The position numbers and the translations under genes are program-made. Shown here piece after piece: positions 5,595 through 13,295 of a DNA stretch of 14,666 nucleotides; the first letter of the stretch is position 1; each line of letters opens with the position of its first letter. Source of the stretch: an uncultured Bacilli bacterium (GTDB taxonomy: Bacteria; Bacillota_I; Bacilli_A; RF39; UBA660); contig CALVVN010000057.1 in NCBI GenBank assembly GCA_944363865.1, forward strand, positions 1 to 14,666, given 5' to 3'. The notes under the pieces are model-generated. The model was not told the DNA's origin, made no database searches, and saw only the letters and a list, made by a program, of their open reading frames with translations.

Positions 5595-7730
5595 ATGAAG
5601 AGAGTATTTGAATATGAATTTAGAGGTAGAAAATTAATTGTAGAAAACGGTGAACTTGCTAAGCAAGCACATGGATCTGTTTTGGTAAGATATGAAGACA
5701 CAGTTATTTTATCTACTGCTGTTATGAGTAACAATGTTAGTGCTGCTGACTTTTTCCCTCTTACTATTTTGTATCAGGAAAAACTATATTCGGTAGGTAA
5801 AATTCCAGGCGGTTTTATCAAAAGAGAAGGTAGACCAACTGATGCGGGGACACTAGCTGCTAGAACTATTGATAGGCCAATTAGACCTATGTTTGATGAG
5901 AACTTTAGAAACGAGGTGCAAGTTGTGAATACTGTACTAAGTGTAGATAATGATTGTACGCCTGAGATGACCGCATTATTTGGAACTTCACTTAGTTTAT
6001 GTATATCGCACATTCCGTTTGAGGAACCAGTCAGTGGAGTAGTTGTAGGAAGAGTAAATGGCAAGTTTATAATTAATCCTACCGCTTCTGAACTCGAAGA
6101 AAGCGATATTGATTTAACTGTAGCTGGAACAAAAAATGCTATTACTATGGTTGAAGCGGGATGTAAGGAAGTAAGTGAAGAAGATATGCTTGAAGCACTT
6201 ATGTTCGGACATGAGGCGATTAAAGAATTATGTGCGATTCAAGAAGATATAATTAATGAAATAGGTGTCGAAAAGATTGAAGTAGAACTTGCAAAATTAG
6301 ATGAAAATATTGTTGAAGAGATAAGTAACGATATAACTGATGATATGCTTGAAGCAATTCAAATAAAAGATAAACTAGAAAAATATGCTAGAATAGATGA
6401 AGTTAAAGAGATGGCTATTGAACACTATTCTCAAAATCATTCTGATAGCGAAACTTTAGAAGAAGAGTTAAAACAAGTTAGAAAAATTGCAGATAATATT
6501 GAAGCTAACGAAGTTAGAAGACTTATAACTGAGGAAAAAGTGAGACCAGATGGTCGTGATATGAACGAGATTAGACCTTTAAGTGGGAGTGTTGATTTGC
6601 TTCCTAGAACTCATGGAAGTGCTTTGTTCACTAGAGGTCAAACTCAAGCTCTTGCAATTACAACTTTAGGAGCTATGGGAGAACATCAAGTGTTAGATGG
6701 ACTAGGTTTAGAAAGTACTAAAAGATTTATGTTACATTACAACTTTCCTGCTTTTTCTGTAGGGGAGACTGGTAGATATGGTTCTCCTGGTAGAAGAGAA
6801 ATAGGACATGGCGCATTAGCTGAACGCGCTTTGCTTCAAGTAATGCCAAGCGAAGAAGAATTTCCTTATACTGTAAGAGTTGTCAGTGAAGTTTTGGAAA
6901 GTAATGGTTCAAGTAGTCAAGCGAGTATTTGTGCTGGTTGTATGAGTCTTATGTCAGCAGGAGTTCCTATTAAAAAAATGGTAGCAGGTATTGCAATGGG
7001 GTTAATTACAAAAGATGATAACTATACTATTTTAACTGATATTCAAGGGCTTGAAGACCATATGGGCGATATGGATTTTAAAGTTGCTGGAACTAGAGAT
7101 GGGATTACTGCATTACAAATGGATATTAAAATTAAGGGTATAACTAAAGAAATATTAAAAGAAAGTTTAGAACAAGCGCATGAAGCTCGTCAAGAAATTT
7201 TAGATGTTATGCAGTCAGTTATAAGTGAACCAAGAAAAGAACTTAGTAAATATGCACCTAAGATTAAAATGATTGATATTAAACCAGAACAAATTAAAGA
7301 TGTTATTGGCCGTGGTGGAGATGTAATCACTAAAATTATTCTTGATAGTTCAAATGTTAAGTCTGTAAATGATAAAGATGCAGTTAAAATTGATATAAGT
7401 GATGAAGGTCATGTTGTACTTTATCACCAAGATATTAATATAATTGATAAAGCTTTGGCTATGATAGAAGATATTATTAAAGAAGTAGAAATTGGAAAGA
7501 TATATACTGGAAAGGTAGTAAAAGTTGAAGAGTTTGGCTGTTTTGTTGAATTATGGCCAGGATGTGAAGGATTAGTTCATGTAAGTCAACTTGATACTAA
7601 ACGAGTTGAAAAGCCAAGTGATGTCGTAAAAGAAGGCGATGAAATTATAGTTAAGGCAACTGGCTATGATAAAAGAGGTAAACTTAATTTATCTAGGAAA
7701 GAAGTAATAGCAGAAAAGAAAACAAAATAA
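5595..7730 (+). CDS. pnp: Polyribonucleotide nucleotidyltransferase (PNPase)
   Basis: A 711-residue 3'-to-5' phosphorolytic exoribonuclease, trimeric in the cytosol and part of RNA turnover complexes. The first RNase PH domain covers about 1-230, a helical linker about 230-310, and the second, catalytic RNase PH domain about 310-540, with GSSS at 438-441 and the metal-binding Asp488 and Asp494 in DHMGDMD. A KH domain follows with IGRGG at about 571-575, and an S1 domain from about 633 (GKIYTGKVVKVEEFGCFVEL) to near the end. All domains are complete. Start ATG 5595 has AGAAAGG upstream; the ATG at 5591 is out of frame. It is probably co-transcribed with rpsO through the intervening attenuator and ends at a terminator shared with the convergent regulator gene. 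Confidence 0.98.
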   Translation: MKRVFEYEFRGRKLIVENGELAKQAHGSVLVRYEDTVILSTAVMSNNVSAADFFPLTILYQEKLYSVGKIPGGFIKREGRPTDAGTLAARTIDRPIRPMFDENFRNEVQVVNTVLSVDNDCTPEMTALFGTSLSLCISHIPFEEPVSGVVVGRVNGKFIINPTASELEESDIDLTVAGTKNAITMVEAGCKEVSEEDMLEALMFGHEAIKELCAIQEDIINEIGVEKIEVELAKLDENIVEEISNDITDDMLEAIQIKDKLEKYARIDEVKEMAIEHYSQNHSDSETLEEELKQVRKIADNIEANEVRRLITEEKVRPDGRDMNEIRPLSGSVDLLPRTHGSALFTRGQTQALAITTLGAMGEHQVLDGLGLESTKRFMLHYNFPAFSVGETGRYGSPGRREIGHGALAERALLQVMPSEEEFPYTVRVVSEVLESNGSSSQASICAGCMSLMSAGVPIKKMVAGIAMGLITKDDNYTILTDIQGLEDHMGDMDFKVAGTRDGITALQMDIKIKGITKEILKESLEQAHEARQEILDVMQSVISEPRKELSKYAPKIKMIDIKPEQIKDVIGRGGDVITKIILDSSNVKSVNDKDAVKIDISDEGHVVLYHQDINIIDKALAMIEDIIKEVEIGKIYTGKVVKVEEFGCFVELWPGCEGLVHVSQLDTKRVEKPSDVVKEGDEIIVKATGYDKRGKLNLSRKEVIAEKKTK

Positions 7731-7750
7731 AAGCAGTAAACCTGCTTTTT
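7729..7750. terminator. Bidirectional terminator between pnp and the XRE regulator
   Basis: AAAAGCAG (7729-7736) pairs with CTGCTTTT (7742-7749) over a five-base loop, with T runs on both strands. It overlaps the stop codons of both convergent genes. Confidence 0.8.
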
Positions 7751-8000
7751 ATTCTTCTTTAAATAAATCATCCATGCTAATTTCAAGTACTGTCGCTATT
7801 CTCCATAGGGTCTCTACTGAAAAACCACGTCTTCCTTCTTCGCTTTCTATACGTCTTATAAATTCAAAACTTCTATCAGTATATAATGCTAATTGTTCTT
7901 GAGTGTATCCTTTTTCTTTACGATATTTTCTAATGTTGTTAGCAATAATTTTTTTTATGTCTTTGTTAAAATTGAATTCTTTGTATTCGTAATTTGCCAT
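7749..8000 (-). CDS. Small XRE-family helix-turn-helix regulator
   Basis: An 83-residue protein that is essentially one Cro/C1-type HTH domain: IRKYRKEKGYTQEQLALYTDRSFEFIRRIESE (about residues 22-53) is the classic helix 1-4 pattern, and WRIATVLEISMDDLFKEE closes the fold. It should bind DNA as a dimer; the target is unknown. Start ATG at 8000 is chosen because AAGGAG lies eight bases upstream on the minus strand; a longer reading from TTG would have the ribosome site within it. It follows spoIVA in the same direction but a terminator separates them. It has no partner toxin or prophage genes beside it, so a chromosomal regulatory role is more likely than a toxin-antitoxin one. Confidence 0.85.
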   Translation of the reverse strand: MANYEYKEFNFNKDIKKIIANNIRKYRKEKGYTQEQLALYTDRSFEFIRRIESEEGRRGFSVETLWRIATVLEISMDDLFKEE

Positions 8001-8104
8001 AGATAACACTCCTTGCAATTTAATTTTCTCATAAATTTTTTAAAATTAATGTAGTCTCTAAGTACCAATATTTTTATTTTTTATTATTATTTATTTTTTA
8101 TACT

Positions 8105-8132
8105 AAAAAAAGTAATTGAATAAATTACTTTT
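8105..8132 (-). terminator. Rho-independent terminator of spoIVA
   Basis: A 10-bp perfect stem (8108-8117 with 8123-8132) and a five-base loop; on the minus strand it ends in a run of T. The stem overlaps the first two bases of the spoIVA stop triplet as read on the plus strand. Confidence 0.8.
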
Positions 8133-9609
8133 AAATAACTATTGCTATTAAGTTGTTGCTTCCTTTGTTAACTATCTTTGTAATAGTTTGACAAAGTTTA
8201 AATCTTAAGTTATCTGGCATCATTGCAAGTTTGGCTTGTATTCCTTCTTGCACAATTACATCAAGGCTTCTACCAAATATTTCGCTTTTCCATATATTAT
8301 TAGGATTTTCTTCTTGATCTTTTAGTAAATAATCAATTAATTCTTTGCTTTGTACTTCGCTTCCTATTATTGGTTCAAAAGTACTTTCTACATCTACTTT
8401 AATCATATGTATACTAGTTGCTATGGCTTTTAATTTTACTCCGTATCTACCACCTTGTTTTATTATTTCGGGTTTGTCTAGTTTCATGTCGTCTAATTTT
8501 GGGAATGCTATTCCATAACCTGTTTGATAAACTTGTTTTAAAGCATCTTTAAAGTTATCGTATTCATTTTTTCCATTTTTAAAATCTCTAAATATTTTTA
8601 ATAGTTCTGCTTTTGAATCTATGCTTGTTCCTACTGTTTCTTTTAACACCTCGTCATATAATTCGTTGCTTGCTTCTAAGTTTATTGCTACTTCTCCAGT
8701 ATTTGTATTTAAATTAGAAATGTATGAATTACTTATGAAATCATTTTCTTCAAAGTTTAGGTTGATGTTATCTATATCTCTTAATTTATTTACGCTTACA
8801 ACACTTTCTTTCATGGCATTTATAAATGATTCTTTTACTGGATGGCCACTCTCTAAAATGCCAACCCAATCTGGAATATTTACTTCTATGTTTTCTACTG
8901 GGAACTCATATAAAGCTTCTTTTAAAATCATGTATACTTCATTTTCGCTCATATCGAGTACATTCATCGGAATAACTGGTATATCATATTTATCATTAAG
9001 TTCACTACATATATTTCTTACATCTGGAGTATTTGGATGTGTTGTGTTCATGATTACTATAAATGGTTTATTTAAGTTTTTAAGTTCATTTATTACTTTT
9101 TCTTCTGCTTCAATATAGCTTCCTCTAGATATTTCACCAATAGAACCATCTGTAGTAATTACTATACCTATTGTTGAATGATCTTTTATTACTTTTTCTG
9201 TACCAATCTCTGCAGCTTCAGTGAATGGTAAGTCTTCAGTAAACCATGGAGTTTTTACCATTCTTGGGTTTCCATCTTCATCTAAATAACCTTTACTCTC
9301 AGGGGTTACATATCCCACACAGTCAATTAATTTTATGTTTGCTTCAAAATCATCTATTTTTATTTTGGCACCATTTGAAGGAACAAATTTAGGTTCTATT
9401 GTCATAATTTGTTTTCCTTGTGCACTTTGAGGTATTTCATCTAAACATCGTCTTTTTTCAAAGTCATCTTCTATATTTGGTATGACTAAGTTTTCAATGA
9501 ATTTTTTAATAAAAGTGCTTTTACCAGTTCTAACTGCACCTACGACTCCTAAATAAATCTCACCATTTGATTTTGAACCAATACTTTCAATTATTTGTTT
9601 TTTATCCAT
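8131..9609 (-). CDS. spoIVA: Stage IV sporulation protein A, spore coat morphogenetic ATPase
   Basis: A 492-residue protein, the same length as I recall for Bacillus subtilis SpoIVA. It polymerises with ATP hydrolysis on the forespore outer membrane to form the coat basement layer and is also needed for cortex assembly. The N-terminus has EIYLGVVGAVRTGKSTF with Walker A Lys30, matching the B. subtilis position, and KLIDCVGYVTPE as the following nucleotide-binding segment. The C-terminal end, KIVNKGSNNLIAIVI, matches the conserved tail used for forespore targeting through SpoVM. The start at 9609 is preferred over 9615 because AAAGGTGG sits seven bases before the second ATG but touches the first. 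It is monocistronic, with its own terminator. It is the firmest evidence for endospore formation here. Confidence 0.98.
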   Translation of the reverse strand: MDKKQIIESIGSKSNGEIYLGVVGAVRTGKSTFIKKFIENLVIPNIEDDFEKRRCLDEIPQSAQGKQIMTIEPKFVPSNGAKIKIDDFEANIKLIDCVGYVTPESKGYLDEDGNPRMVKTPWFTEDLPFTEAAEIGTEKVIKDHSTIGIVITTDGSIGEISRGSYIEAEEKVINELKNLNKPFIVIMNTTHPNTPDVRNICSELNDKYDIPVIPMNVLDMSENEVYMILKEALYEFPVENIEVNIPDWVGILESGHPVKESFINAMKESVVSVNKLRDIDNINLNFEENDFISNSYISNLNTNTGEVAINLEASNELYDEVLKETVGTSIDSKAELLKIFRDFKNGKNEYDNFKDALKQVYQTGYGIAFPKLDDMKLDKPEIIKQGGRYGVKLKAIATSIHMIKVDVESTFEPIIGSEVQSKELIDYLLKDQEENPNNIWKSEIFGRSLDVIVQEGIQAKLAMMPDNLRFKLCQTITKIVNKGSNNLIAIVI

Positions 9610-9640
9610 ATTCATTCCACCTTTTTTTATCTTTCATTTA

Positions 9641-9672
9641 AACTTATGTAATAATAATTAAAAAAGAACTAT
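9641..9672 (-). promoter_or_regulatory. Possible sigma-E-type promoter of spoIVA
   Basis: On the minus strand CATAAGTT (9648-9641) partly matches the sigma-E -10 element CATACAnT, with ATAGTT (9672-9667) 18 bases upstream as a possible -35. spoIVA is a known mother-cell sigma-E gene in Bacillus. The AT-rich background makes this weak. Confidence 0.25.
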
Positions 9673-9709
9673 TTTTTTAAAAAGTATTATTTTATTAATC
9701 ACTATAATT

Positions 9710-9718
9710 TGTTATAAT
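9710..9718 (+). promoter_or_regulatory. Extended -10 promoter of the CPBP protease operon
   Basis: TGTTATAAT (9710-9718) is a perfect extended -10 (TGnTATAAT) with no convincing -35, 23 bases before the start codon, where AGGAGG provides the ribosome site. Confidence 0.5.
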
Positions 9719-9741
9719 TATTTAAGAAATAGGAGGCAACT

Positions 9742-10461
9742 ATGAAGTATGATAGTGTTAAAGTTCAAAATGATGTAAATAATATTGAAAATAAGAGGAA
9801 AAACATTTTAATATTTATATTGTTTTTCTTAGGTTTTTTATTAGGGCCATCATTGTTTTATTCAATAGTTTATAAGATTTATCCTATTGAAGGTACAATT
9901 ATTGCTAATTTAATTGGTAATGGTTTGTATACTATTTTTCTATTTATTATTTTAAGAAAAACTTTGATTAAAGATTTTAAAGATTTAAAAAATAATCGCG
10001 TTCAAAAAATGAGAACTTTATTTAAATGGTGGGGTATTGGTTTACTTATTATGATGGTAAGTAATTTAATAATTAATGAAATTGTTTTTGATGGCTCTAT
10101 TGCGGCTAATGAAGAAGCAAATAGAGAAATTATTTTATCTTCTCCAGTACTAAGTATTTTTCTTGCAGTTTTTTTAGCGCCTTTTGTAGAGGAAATTACA
10201 TTTAGATATGGGCTAAGGAAAGTTTTTAAAAATAAGTGGTTCTATGCTATTACAAGCGGTGTTATATTTGGATTTTTACATGCTATTAGTGGTATAGAAT
10301 CATATAGTGACTTAATAGATCTTTTATATATAATTCCTTATGGGGCATTAGGTTTTGCTTTTTCAATAATTTATTTTAATACTAAAAATATATGGGTTAA
10401 TATAATTACTCATATGTTACATAATGCGATTGTATATTCTTTGTTGATTTTGTTTATGTAA
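9742..10461 (+). CDS. CPBP family intramembrane glutamic protease (CAAX/Abi-like)
   Basis: A 239-residue multispanning membrane protein. The three signature motifs are present: EExxxR as E150-E151...R155 (EEITFR), the middle His180 in FLHAISG, and HxxxN as H224 and N228 (HMLHN). Such proteins cleave within membranes; in Gram-positives they include bacteriocin self-immunity and maturation proteins (PlnI/PlnP, SkkI types). ATG 9742 follows AGGAGG. The downstream phosphoesterase-like gene starts 13 bases after its stop, so the two form an operon. The substrate cannot be told; a bacteriocin-immunity role is possible because the genome carries a bacteriocin operon 7 kb away, but nothing links them directly. 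Confidence 0.88.
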   Translation: MKYDSVKVQNDVNNIENKRKNILIFILFFLGFLLGPSLFYSIVYKIYPIEGTIIANLIGNGLYTIFLFIILRKTLIKDFKDLKNNRVQKMRTLFKWWGIGLLIMMVSNLIINEIVFDGSIAANEEANREIILSSPVLSIFLAVFLAPFVEEITFRYGLRKVFKNKWFYAITSGVIFGFLHAISGIESYSDLIDLLYIIPYGALGFAFSIIYFNTKNIWVNIITHMLHNAIVYSLLILFM

Positions 10462-10474
10462 AGGAAGATATGCC

Positions 10475-11368
10475 ATGGAAAAAGATAGTGTGGAAAGTGT
10501 TGTTACTGAGAAGAAGAGAGGTTTTAAAAGAAAGTTTATTAATTTTTTAATATTATTTTTAATTTTAACTGTTGGTTTAATAATGTACTCTAGGTATGTT
10601 TCTACTAAAGGATTAATTGTAAAAGAATATAGGGTTAGTAGTGAAAAAATTCCTTATAATTTTAGTGGTGTTAAAATAATACATTTTTCTGATGTTTTAT
10701 TTAAAAGTACTGTTAATTTAGATGATATTAAAAATATGGTTACAAAAATGAATGAATTAAAACCAGATATTGTTGTTTTTACTGGAGGACTTATTAGTGA
10801 AGAGGCAAGTTTGTCAGAAGAAGAAATTAGTGAACTCGCAAGCGTTTTAAATGATATTGACTATACCATTGGGAAGTACGCTGTTAAAGGGGACGAAGAC
10901 GGGGATGACTTTTCTATTATTATGGAAGATGCTGGATTTAATGTTTTAAATAATGAAGGCGAGTTTGTTTATAACAAGGCATTGACACCAATTTTTATAG
11001 CAGGTTTGTCAAGCTCTATTAAAGATGCGATAGATATTACTTCATCATTTGAAGTTGTTGATAAGGATTCTAATAAAGATGCTTACTATAAAATACTTTT
11101 AATGCATGAAGGTGATAGTGCAGTGTCTGTTTTAAAAGAAAGAGATGATGTTGATCTTATTTTAGCAGGTAACTCTTTAAATGGTAGTATTGTAATTCCT
11201 TTTTATGGTGGTGTACTAAGTACTAGGGGAAGTGATACTTATAAAGAACCTTTTTATGAAGTTAATAATACTTTAATATATGTTAGTAGTGGTCTTGGTA
11301 CTAAAAATATCTATTATAGATTTAATAATAAACCATCGTTTAATTTTTATAGGTTAAAAAGTCTATAA
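10475..11368 (+). CDS. Membrane-anchored metallophosphoesterase-like protein with degenerate metal site (YkuE-like pseudoenzyme)
   Basis: A 297-residue protein with one membrane helix at about 22-42 and an outward calcineurin-like domain. The fold is recognisable from IIHFSDVLF (68-76), PDIVVFTGGLIS (97-108), KYAVKGDED (134-142), ILLMHEGD (207-214) and LILAGNSLNG (228-237). In active YkuE-type enzymes these read DxH, GD, GNHD, H and GHTHGG. Here the DxH His is Leu75, the GD Asp is Gly105, GNHD has become GDED and GHTHG has become GNSLNG; Asp73 and His211 remain. It therefore probably lacks normal binuclear metal catalysis and may be structural or regulatory. It is in an operon with the CPBP protease (ribosome site AAGGAAG), and a hairpin follows. 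Confidence 0.8.
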   Translation: MEKDSVESVVTEKKRGFKRKFINFLILFLILTVGLIMYSRYVSTKGLIVKEYRVSSEKIPYNFSGVKIIHFSDVLFKSTVNLDDIKNMVTKMNELKPDIVVFTGGLISEEASLSEEEISELASVLNDIDYTIGKYAVKGDEDGDDFSIIMEDAGFNVLNNEGEFVYNKALTPIFIAGLSSSIKDAIDITSSFEVVDKDSNKDAYYKILLMHEGDSAVSVLKERDDVDLILAGNSLNGSIVIPFYGGVLSTRGSDTYKEPFYEVNNTLIYVSSGLGTKNIYYRFNNKPSFNFYRLKSL

Positions 11369-11374
11369 CAGAAT

Positions 11375-11411
11375 AAACACCTATGCATATTTTATAATAA
11401 GCGAGGTGTTT
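11375..11411 (+). terminator. Hairpin: terminator and possible ribosome-site-sequestering element
   Basis: AAACACCT (11375-11382) pairs with AGGTGTTT (11404-11411) across a 21-base loop, followed by T residues. The right arm is also the only ribosome site (GAGGTG) for the gene starting at 11414, so a folded transcript from upstream would hide it. The loop contains TATAAT (11393-11398), which could be the -10 of a separate promoter for that gene, though I see no -35. Confidence 0.5.
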
Positions 11412-11413
11412 TT

Positions 11414-11608
11414 ATGTATTATAATGGTTATAGAAATATGAGTTATAAAAAATATCCAGGGGATGATAGATTTGTTCCTTTTGTTGGACCTTTTTTACTA
11501 GGGGCTTTAACAGGTGGCGTTGCAACAGCAGTTTTTAATCCTTATAGACCACGTCCAATTCCACCTAGACCTTATCCACCATATGGACCATATCCAATGT
11601 ATTATTAA
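11414..11608 (+). CDS. Small Pro/Tyr-rich protein with hydrophobic core, possible spore-coat or membrane peptide
   Basis: A 64-residue protein in three parts: a Tyr/Lys-rich polar head (1-20), a Gly-rich hydrophobic stretch (about 21-42, with FVGPFLLGALTGGVATAVF) and a tail rich in Pro, Tyr and Arg that ends PYPMYY. ATG 11414 follows GAGGTG by five bases. The composition recalls small coat-associated or inner-membrane spore peptides, but I recognise no family. Its stop codon overlaps that of the convergent kinase gene within the single tetranucleotide TTAA (11605-11608), so the two genes share their ends and their transcripts would be complementary there. Confidence 0.75.
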   Translation: MYYNGYRNMSYKKYPGDDRFVPFVGPFLLGALTGGVATAVFNPYRPRPIPPRPYPPYGPYPMYY

Positions 11609-12825
11609 ACTGGAAGCACTATTTTGGCAACTGTACCTTTATTTTTAACAGATGTATAATTCAGACTGCCATTATGTGCTTCTATTATTTCTTTTGAAAG
11701 ACATACACCTAAACCTGTGCCATAGTGTTTAGTTGTATAAAATGGCGTAAATATTTTTTCTAATGTATCTTTATCCATTCCTTCCCCGTTATCTTTTACT
11801 ACTATATATAATGTAGTATTTGAACAAAATGTCGTAACAGTTATTAAGTTTTTTTCTTTATTACAAGCTTCAATAGAGTTTTTAATTAAGTTTACTAAAA
11901 CTTGTTTCATTCTATTATAGTCAGCATTTAAAACTATGTTGCTTTCACATTTTATTTCATATTTAATATTTTTTGCATTAAATAAAGGTATCATAGTTTG
12001 TTTTATATCATCAAATAATTCTAAAATACTCATTTTATTTTTTACTACATTTATTTTAGATAAATCTTTAAAATCATTTAGTAGTTCTAGTGATCTATCT
12101 ACTTCATTATTAATTATATTGATATATCTTTCACTTTTTTCTGCATCATTTACATCAAATATGCTTATATATCCTTTTACAACTGCTAAAGGATTTTTTA
12201 TTTCATGTGTTATTTTAAATAGTGATGTTTGGATATGGTCTTCTTTTTCTACATCTTGCATTGCAAAGTATATATTTAACATTTCATTTTCGTTTTTAAT
12301 ATAAAAAGTAATAATTCTATTAATTATAGAGTATATGATTGAAGTGGTAATAATTAATGTGATAGTTTTTAAGTCACTTATGTTTTTTATGTTACAAAGT
12401 ATATAAAATATGATGTTTATTATAGAATAAATATTTATAAATCTACTATTAGAAAATGTTCTTACTTTATAGATTGAATATAATATGAAATATGACGATA
12501 TAAGAAAAATGTTTAATATTATATTGTAATTTCCCATTATAAATAATATATCTATTAGTATTAGACTTATAAATATTGATAAGTATGTTCGTTTATATAA
12601 AAATGAAAAAAGTAGGGGAAATGTTAGTAATATTATTTGTCCGTTTTCATCTATATAGTTGTTAAAATATAAACTTAGGAAGAAACTACTTAGTATGCTT
12701 ATGTCTAAAATTGCTTTACTTTTTGTTTCGTTTAAGTTTTTCTTTTTTAGTGAATAAAATAAATATAGAAATAATGGATAAGTAATTGTTATTATGTTAA
12801 ATAGTAATGTATCAAAAAAATACAT
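11605..12825 (-). CDS. Orphan membrane sensor histidine kinase, possible sporulation kinase (KinB-like)
   Basis: A 406-residue protein. The first about 165 residues are very hydrophobic with roughly six helices and little outside the membrane. The kinase core follows: H-box FKITHEIKNPLAVVKGYIS with phospho-acceptor His207, N-box NLIKNSIEACN, G1 box DNGEGM, F-box IFTPFYTT and G2 box GTGLG. There is no PAS domain and no response regulator beside it. Size, six-helix layout and orphan state resemble KinB of Bacillus, which feeds the Spo0A phosphorelay; the Spo0A-box-like repeats upstream support that link. The start at 12825 has GAGGTG seven bases upstream. Its 3' end overlaps that of the small Pro/Tyr-rich gene. 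The kinase call is certain, the sporulation role inferred. Confidence 0.92.
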   Translation of the reverse strand: MYFFDTLLFNIITITYPLFLYLFYSLKKKNLNETKSKAILDISILSSFFLSLYFNNYIDENGQIILLTFPLLFSFLYKRTYLSIFISLILIDILFIMGNYNIILNIFLISSYFILYSIYKVRTFSNSRFINIYSIINIIFYILCNIKNISDLKTITLIITTSIIYSIINRIITFYIKNENEMLNIYFAMQDVEKEDHIQTSLFKITHEIKNPLAVVKGYISIFDVNDAEKSERYINIINNEVDRSLELLNDFKDLSKINVVKNKMSILELFDDIKQTMIPLFNAKNIKYEIKCESNIVLNADYNRMKQVLVNLIKNSIEACNKEKNLITVTTFCSNTTLYIVVKDNGEGMDKDTLEKIFTPFYTTKHYGTGLGVCLSKEIIEAHNGSLNYTSVKNKGTVAKIVLPV

Positions 12826-12837
12826 AATTTCACCTCG

Positions 12838-12865
12838 ATTATATAGTACTATATTACCTTGTCAT
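12838..12865 (-). promoter_or_regulatory. Promoter of the histidine kinase gene
   Basis: On the minus strand ATGACA (12865-12860), a 16-base spacer and TATAAT (12843-12838) form a plausible sigma-A promoter ending 13 bases before the start codon, so the 5' leader would be very short. The spacer contains a 14-bp perfect palindrome. Confidence 0.45.
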
Positions 12866-12878
12866 AATTTGTCGAATT
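12859..12878. promoter_or_regulatory. Tandem Spo0A-box-like sites
   Basis: TTGTCATAAT (12859-12868) is followed directly by TTGTCGAATT (12869-12878). The second contains TGTCGAA, the exact 0A-box consensus; the first is a 5-of-7 match (TGTCATA). The 10-base repeat spacing equals the tandem spacing at which Spo0A monomers bind side by side. The sites overlap the -35 region of the kinase promoter. Confidence 0.5.
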
Positions 12879-12903
12879 ATGTATTTTTTTATAAAAAATT
12901 GTA

Positions 12904-13215
12904 TTATTTTAGATCTTTAATGTATTTTTTTAGTTGTTTTGCATTAGGTCCATATATTATTTTAAGTTGATTATCTATTTCAACAATCCCTTTAGCACCT
13001 AGTTTTTGTATTCCGTCTTTGTTTACTATGTTTACATCTCTTACTGTAACTTTTAACCTAGATAAGTTACTTTGTACATCTAATATGTTGTCTTTTCCAC
13101 CTAAATATTCTATTAGTTTGTTAATTTTAATAGTAAAATCTTTTTTGTTCATTTTTATTACTATAAATGAAATTATTATAAGTACTATTAATATAATTAT
13201 GTAATGCCAATACAT
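12904..13215 (-). CDS. Membrane-anchored PTS EIIB-like protein lacking the phospho-cysteine
   Basis: A 103-residue protein with one N-terminal membrane helix (about 4-21) and a domain like the glucose-family EIIB: GGKDNILDVQSNLSRLKVTV at 39-58 and LGAKGIVEIDNQLKIIYGP toward the end. In active EIIB domains the motif reads GGKENI....CxTRLRV, and the Cys is phosphorylated on the way to the sugar. Here that position is Asn50, while the Arg-Leu and the GAKG loop are retained. With no EIIC transporter domain, phosphotransfer is unlikely; a sensing or scaffolding role is possible. The start at 13215 has AGGTGATAA seven bases upstream. It follows the thioredoxin-like gene beyond a terminator. Confidence 0.8.
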   Translation of the reverse strand: MYWHYIIILIVLIIISFIVIKMNKKDFTIKINKLIEYLGGKDNILDVQSNLSRLKVTVRDVNIVNKDGIQKLGAKGIVEIDNQLKIIYGPNAKQLKKYIKDLK

Positions 13216-13250
13216 ACTTTATCACCTATTTAATTATACAATAATTATTT

Positions 13251-13295
13251 AAAAAAAGAAACAGTTAGTTGCAATTCGTGCATACTGTTTCTTTT
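13251..13295 (-). terminator. Terminator embedded in the 3' end of the thioredoxin-like gene
   Basis: A perfect 12-bp stem (13254-13265 with 13284-13295) over an 18-base loop, followed on the minus strand by a run of T. The upstream arm and loop lie inside the coding sequence, so the last ten codons and stop form the hairpin. Confidence 0.8.

Noticed and set aside
6266..6272. Second exact Spo0A box TGTCGAA
   Set aside because: It lies inside pnp coding sequence; one such 7-mer is expected by chance in a window of this size.
8621..9118. Plus-strand 165-residue frame
   Set aside because: It lies fully antisense to spoIVA, with no ribosome site; a shadow frame.
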